In this document: in pieces, positions 61,353 through 64,000 of the stretch
Numbering within the stretch: the first letter of the stretch is position 1
Layout: each line of letters starts with the position of its first letter
Made by a program: the position numbers and the translations under genes
Assembly (NCBI RefSeq): GCF_002847015.1
Contig: NZ_CP025085.1
Span: 1,922,001 to 1,986,000, forward strand
Source of the DNA: Prodigiosinella confusarubida
Lineage (GTDB): Bacteria; Pseudomonadota; Gammaproteobacteria; Enterobacterales; Enterobacteriaceae
DNA length: 64,000 bases
Direction of reading: 5' to 3'
The notes under the pieces: model-generated
Database searches by the model: none
Seen by the model: only the letters and a program-made list of their open reading frames with translations
What the model was told of the DNA's origin: nothing

Positions 61353-62819
61353 ATGCTACGTATCGCTAAAGAAGCACTAACGTTTGATGACGTTCTCCTT
61401 GTTCCCGCACATTCTACTGTCCTGCCTAATACGGCTGATTTAACCACTCGACTCACGAAAACGATCAGTCTGAACATTCCTATGCTGTCCGCAGCGATGG
61501 ATACTGTCACCGAATCTGGTCTGGCGATTGCGCTGGCTCAGGAAGGCGGATTAGGTTTTGTTCACAAAAACATGTCTATTGAGCGTCAGGCAGAAGAAGT
61601 CAGCCGTGTAAAAAAACATGAAAGCGGTGTGGTTGTCGATCCACAAACCGTAACACCAACCACAACGTTGCATCAGGTAAAAGAACTGACCAAGCGTAAT
61701 GGTTTCGCCGGTTACCCAGTGGTTACCGAAGGCAACGAGTTGGTAGGGATTATCACTGGTCGTGATGTTCGCTTTGTAACTGATCTTAACCGGCCGGTCA
61801 GCGATTTCATGACAACGAAAGAGCGTCTGGTGACGGTAAAAGAAGGTGAAGCACGCGAAGTCGTATTGCAAAAAATGCATGAACGACGCATTGAGAAGGC
61901 GCTGGTCGTGGATGATCAGTTCCATCTGGTTGGGATGATCACCGTTAAAGATTTCCAGAAAGCAGAGCGTAAACCGAATGCCTGTAAAGATGAGCATGGG
62001 CGTCTGCGTGTTGGTGCGGCAGTTGGTGCTGGTGCGGGTAATGAAGAGCGTATCGATGCACTGGTCGCAGCGGGTGTTGATGTATTGCTGATCGACTCGT
62101 CTCACGGTCACTCTGAAGGCGTGCTACAACGTATTCGTGAAACCCGTAACAAATATCCCGAGCTGCAAATTATCGGCGGCAACGTAGCGACTGGCGCAGG
62201 TGCGCTGGCGCTGGTTGAGGCGGGTGTCAGTGCGGTGAAAGTGGGTATCGGTCCTGGTTCTATCTGTACCACTCGTATCGTAACGGGTGTGGGTGTACCG
62301 CAGATTACCGCTATTTCAGATGCCGTGGAGGCACTGGAAGGTACGGGCGTTCCGGTTATCGCTGATGGCGGCATTCGTTTCTCCGGCGATATTGCCAAAG
62401 CCATCGCCGCGGGCGCAGCCTGTGTCATGGTGGGTTCCATGCTGGCGGGTACGGAAGAGTCTCCTGGAGAAATTGAGCTCTATCAAGGGCGTTCTTTCAA
62501 ATCTTATCGCGGTATGGGGTCGCTGGGTGCGATGTCCAAAGGGTCTTCCGATCGCTATTTCCAGTCTGACAATGCCGCAGACAAATTGGTGCCGGAAGGT
62601 ATCGAAGGTCGTGTCGCGTACAAAGGGCGTTTGAAAGAGATCGTTCATCAACAGATGGGCGGCCTGCGTTCCTGTATGGGATTGACCGGATGCGGAACCA
62701 TTGATGAGCTGCGAACTAAAGCGGAATTTGTCCGTATTAGCGGTGCGGGTATTCAGGAAAGCCATGTCCACGATGTAACCATCACCAAGGAATCGCCGAA
62801 TTACCGTATGGGTTCATAA
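61353..62819 (+). CDS. guaB: Inosine-5'-monophosphate dehydrogenase
   Basis: GuaB oxidises IMP to XMP, the committed step of GMP synthesis. The 488-residue protein has E. coli's length from ATG 61353 ([13 protein letters not shown]). Two CBS domains (about 90-205) sit within the barrel; the catalytic Cys is in [11 protein letters not shown] and the flap carries YRGMGS. First gene of guaBA. Confidence 0.98.
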   Translation: MLRIAKEALTFDDVLLVPAHSTVLPNTADLTTRLTKTISLNIPMLSAAMDTVTESGLAIALAQEGGLGFVHKNMSIERQAEEVSRVKKHESGVVVDPQTVTPTTTLHQVKELTKRNGFAGYPVVTEGNELVGIITGRDVRFVTDLNRPVSDFMTTKERLVTVKEGEAREVVLQKMHERRIEKALVVDDQFHLVGMITVKDFQKAERKPNACKDEHGRLRVGAAVGAGAGNEERIDALVAAGVDVLLIDSSHGHSEGVLQRIRETRNKYPELQIIGGNVATGAGALALVEAGVSAVKVGIGPGSICTTRIVTGVGVPQITAISDAVEALEGTGVPVIADGGIRFSGDIAKAIAAGAACVMVGSMLAGTEESPGEIELYQGRSFKSYRGMGSLGAMSKGSSDRYFQSDNAADKLVPEGIEGRVAYKGRLKEIVHQQMGGLRSCMGLTGCGTIDELRTKAEFVRISGAGIQESHVHDVTITKESPNYRMGS

Positions 62820-62845
62820 GGTGGTTTGCAGGCGGATTTAACCCG

Positions 62846-62874
62846 TTAAACCCGGTAATCTTCACCGGGTTTAA
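62846..62874 (+). other. Stem-loop between guaB and guaA
   Basis: TTAAACCCGGT and ACCGGGTTTAA form a perfect 11-bp stem with a 7-nt loop, 36 bp before guaA. The T tract is weak (ATCACTTTTAG), so it may only attenuate transcription or protect the guaB message. Confidence 0.6.
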
Positions 62875-62910
62875 TCACTTTTAGCTTTTTGTATTTGGAA
62901 TATATTTCCC

Positions 62911-64000
62911 ATGACAGAAAACATTCATCAACACCGCATTCTTATTCTGGATTTCGGTTCTCAATATACGCAGCTGGTTGCACGGCGGGTTCGTGAACTG
63001 GGCGTTTACTGTGAGCTTTGGGCATGGGATGTCACTGAAGCGCAAATCCGCGAATTCAATCCAAATGGGATTATTCTTTCCGGTGGACCGGAAAGTACCA
63101 CTGAGTTCAATAGCCCACGTGCCCCGGAATATGTCTTCCAGGCGGGCGTGCCTGTTCTGGGTGTGTGTTATGGCATGCAGACCATGGCGATGCAACTGGG
63201 TGGGACGGTAGAAGGTTCCAATGAGCGTGAATTTGGTTATGCGCAGGTTGAAGTCAAGGCGGACTGCACGCTGGTTCGGGATATTCAGGATTCTATCAGC
63301 GGTTTTGGTGTTCCAGTGTTGGATGTGTGGATGAGTCATGGCGATAAAGTGACGGCGATTCCTCAGGATTTCGTGACCATTGCCAGCACGGATACTTGCC
63401 CGTTTGCCATTATGGCGAATGAAGAGAAACGTTTTTACGGCGTTCAGTTCCATCCAGAAGTGACACACACCCGTCAAGGACAGCGCATATTAGAACGCTT
63501 TGTGCGTGATATCTGTCAGTGTGAAGCGTTGTGGACACCCGCCAAAATTATTGATGATGCTGTGGCCCGCCTTCGTGAGCAGGTAGGGAATGATAAAGTG
63601 ATTCTCGGCCTGTCTGGTGGTGTGGATTCTTCCGTGACCGCCATGCTACTACATCGTGCCATTGGCGAGCGTCTCACCTGCGTGTTCGTGGATAACGGAT
63701 TGCTGCGTCTGAATGAAGCTGAGCAGGTGCTGGACATGTTTGGCGATCACTTTGGTTTGAACATCGTGCATGTTCCGGCAGAAGAGCGCTTCCTGAGTGC
63801 GTTGGCGGGCGTGGATGAGCCGGAAGCGAAACGTAAAATTATCGGTCGTGTGTTTGTTGAAGTATTTGACGAAGAAGCCAGCAAGCAGTCTGATGTGAAA
63901 TGGCTGGCGCAGGGCACTATTTACCCGGATGTTATTGAATCTGCTGCTTCTGCAACGGGCAAGGCGCATGTCATTAAATCTCACCATAATGTCGGCGGTT
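62911..64000 (+). CDS. guaA: GMP synthase (glutamine-hydrolysing), 3' truncated by window end
   Basis: GuaA aminates XMP to GMP. 363 codons are visible from ATG 62911 ([10 protein letters not shown]); the usual length is 525. The class I amidotransferase domain has nucleophile Cys86 in [10 protein letters not shown] and His/Glu in QFHPEVTHT; the synthetase part begins with the PP-loop LSGGVDSSV. The frame is intact to the last base. Confidence 0.97.
   Translation, partial: MTENIHQHRILILDFGSQYTQLVARRVRELGVYCELWAWDVTEAQIREFNPNGIILSGGPESTTEFNSPRAPEYVFQAGVPVLGVCYGMQTMAMQLGGTVEGSNEREFGYAQVEVKADCTLVRDIQDSISGFGVPVLDVWMSHGDKVTAIPQDFVTIASTDTCPFAIMANEEKRFYGVQFHPEVTHTRQGQRILERFVRDICQCEALWTPAKIIDDAVARLREQVGNDKVILGLSGGVDSSVTAMLLHRAIGERLTCVFVDNGLLRLNEAEQVLDMFGDHFGLNIVHVPAEERFLSALAGVDEPEAKRKIIGRVFVEVFDEEASKQSDVKWLAQGTIYPDVIESAASATGKAHVIKSHHNVGG

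Overview
The window looks like a chromosomal segment of a soft-rot enterobacterium of the Dickeya/Musicola type (Pectobacteriaceae). Most genes are close in sequence and order to Escherichia coli housekeeping loci: tadA-mltF-purL-glmY-glrK-qseG-glrR-glnB, glyA-hcaT, suhB-trmJ-iscRSUA-hscBA-fdx-iscX-pepB-sseB-sseA, ndk-rlmN-pilW-rodZ-ispG-hisS-yfgM-bamB-der-yfgJ, and xseA-guaBA. The plant-pathogen signature is a secreted pectinolysis block, pel-paeY-pemA, between glnB and glyA. Genus placement is inferred from this block and from general protein similarity; no 16S or database comparison was possible.

Layout. 1-12.7 kb: the 3' part of a giant type I-secreted adhesin with 18 exactly periodic 107-residue repeats, a von Willebrand A domain and C-terminal RTX repeats. 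It is followed by a small conserved-looking protein and, convergently, lapG-lapD, the periplasmic protease and c-di-GMP receptor pair that controls retention of such adhesins. 12.8-20 kb: murQ, tadA, mltF and purL, with a PurR operator at purL. 20-24.7 kb: the GlmY small RNA with a sigma-54 promoter and three GlrR operators, then the glrK-qseG-glrR-glnB operon encoding its regulator. 24.7-29 kb: pemA, paeY and pel on the minus strand. 29-29.7 kb: a palindrome-flanked extragenic element and the glyA control region. 29.7-38 kb: glyA, hcaT, a ZevAB-like metal transport pair, and a Fur-box-controlled iron-type ABC transporter. 37.3-47 kb: suhB, trmJ and the complete ISC iron-sulfur cluster operon with an IscR operator, running on to pepB and sseB. 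47-58.3 kb: sseA, ndk, rlmN, pilW, rodZ, ispG, hisS, yfgM, bamB, der and yfgJ. 58.3-59.7 kb: a protealysin-like M4 metalloprotease and its emfourin-type inhibitor. 59.8-64 kb: xseA, guaB and the 5' part of guaA, with a PurR operator at guaB.

How the parts work together. The adhesin/LapG/LapD set is a c-di-GMP-gated surface attachment module. GlrK/GlrR sit beside the sRNA they activate, and GlmY controls amino sugar synthesis. purL, glyA and guaBA carry PurR boxes, so purine and one-carbon supply are co-regulated in this segment. Pel, PaeY and PemA together depolymerise, deacetylate and demethylate pectin. The least described parts are the small protein between the adhesin and lapD, the palindrome-flanked element upstream of glyA, and the accessory protease-inhibitor pair.
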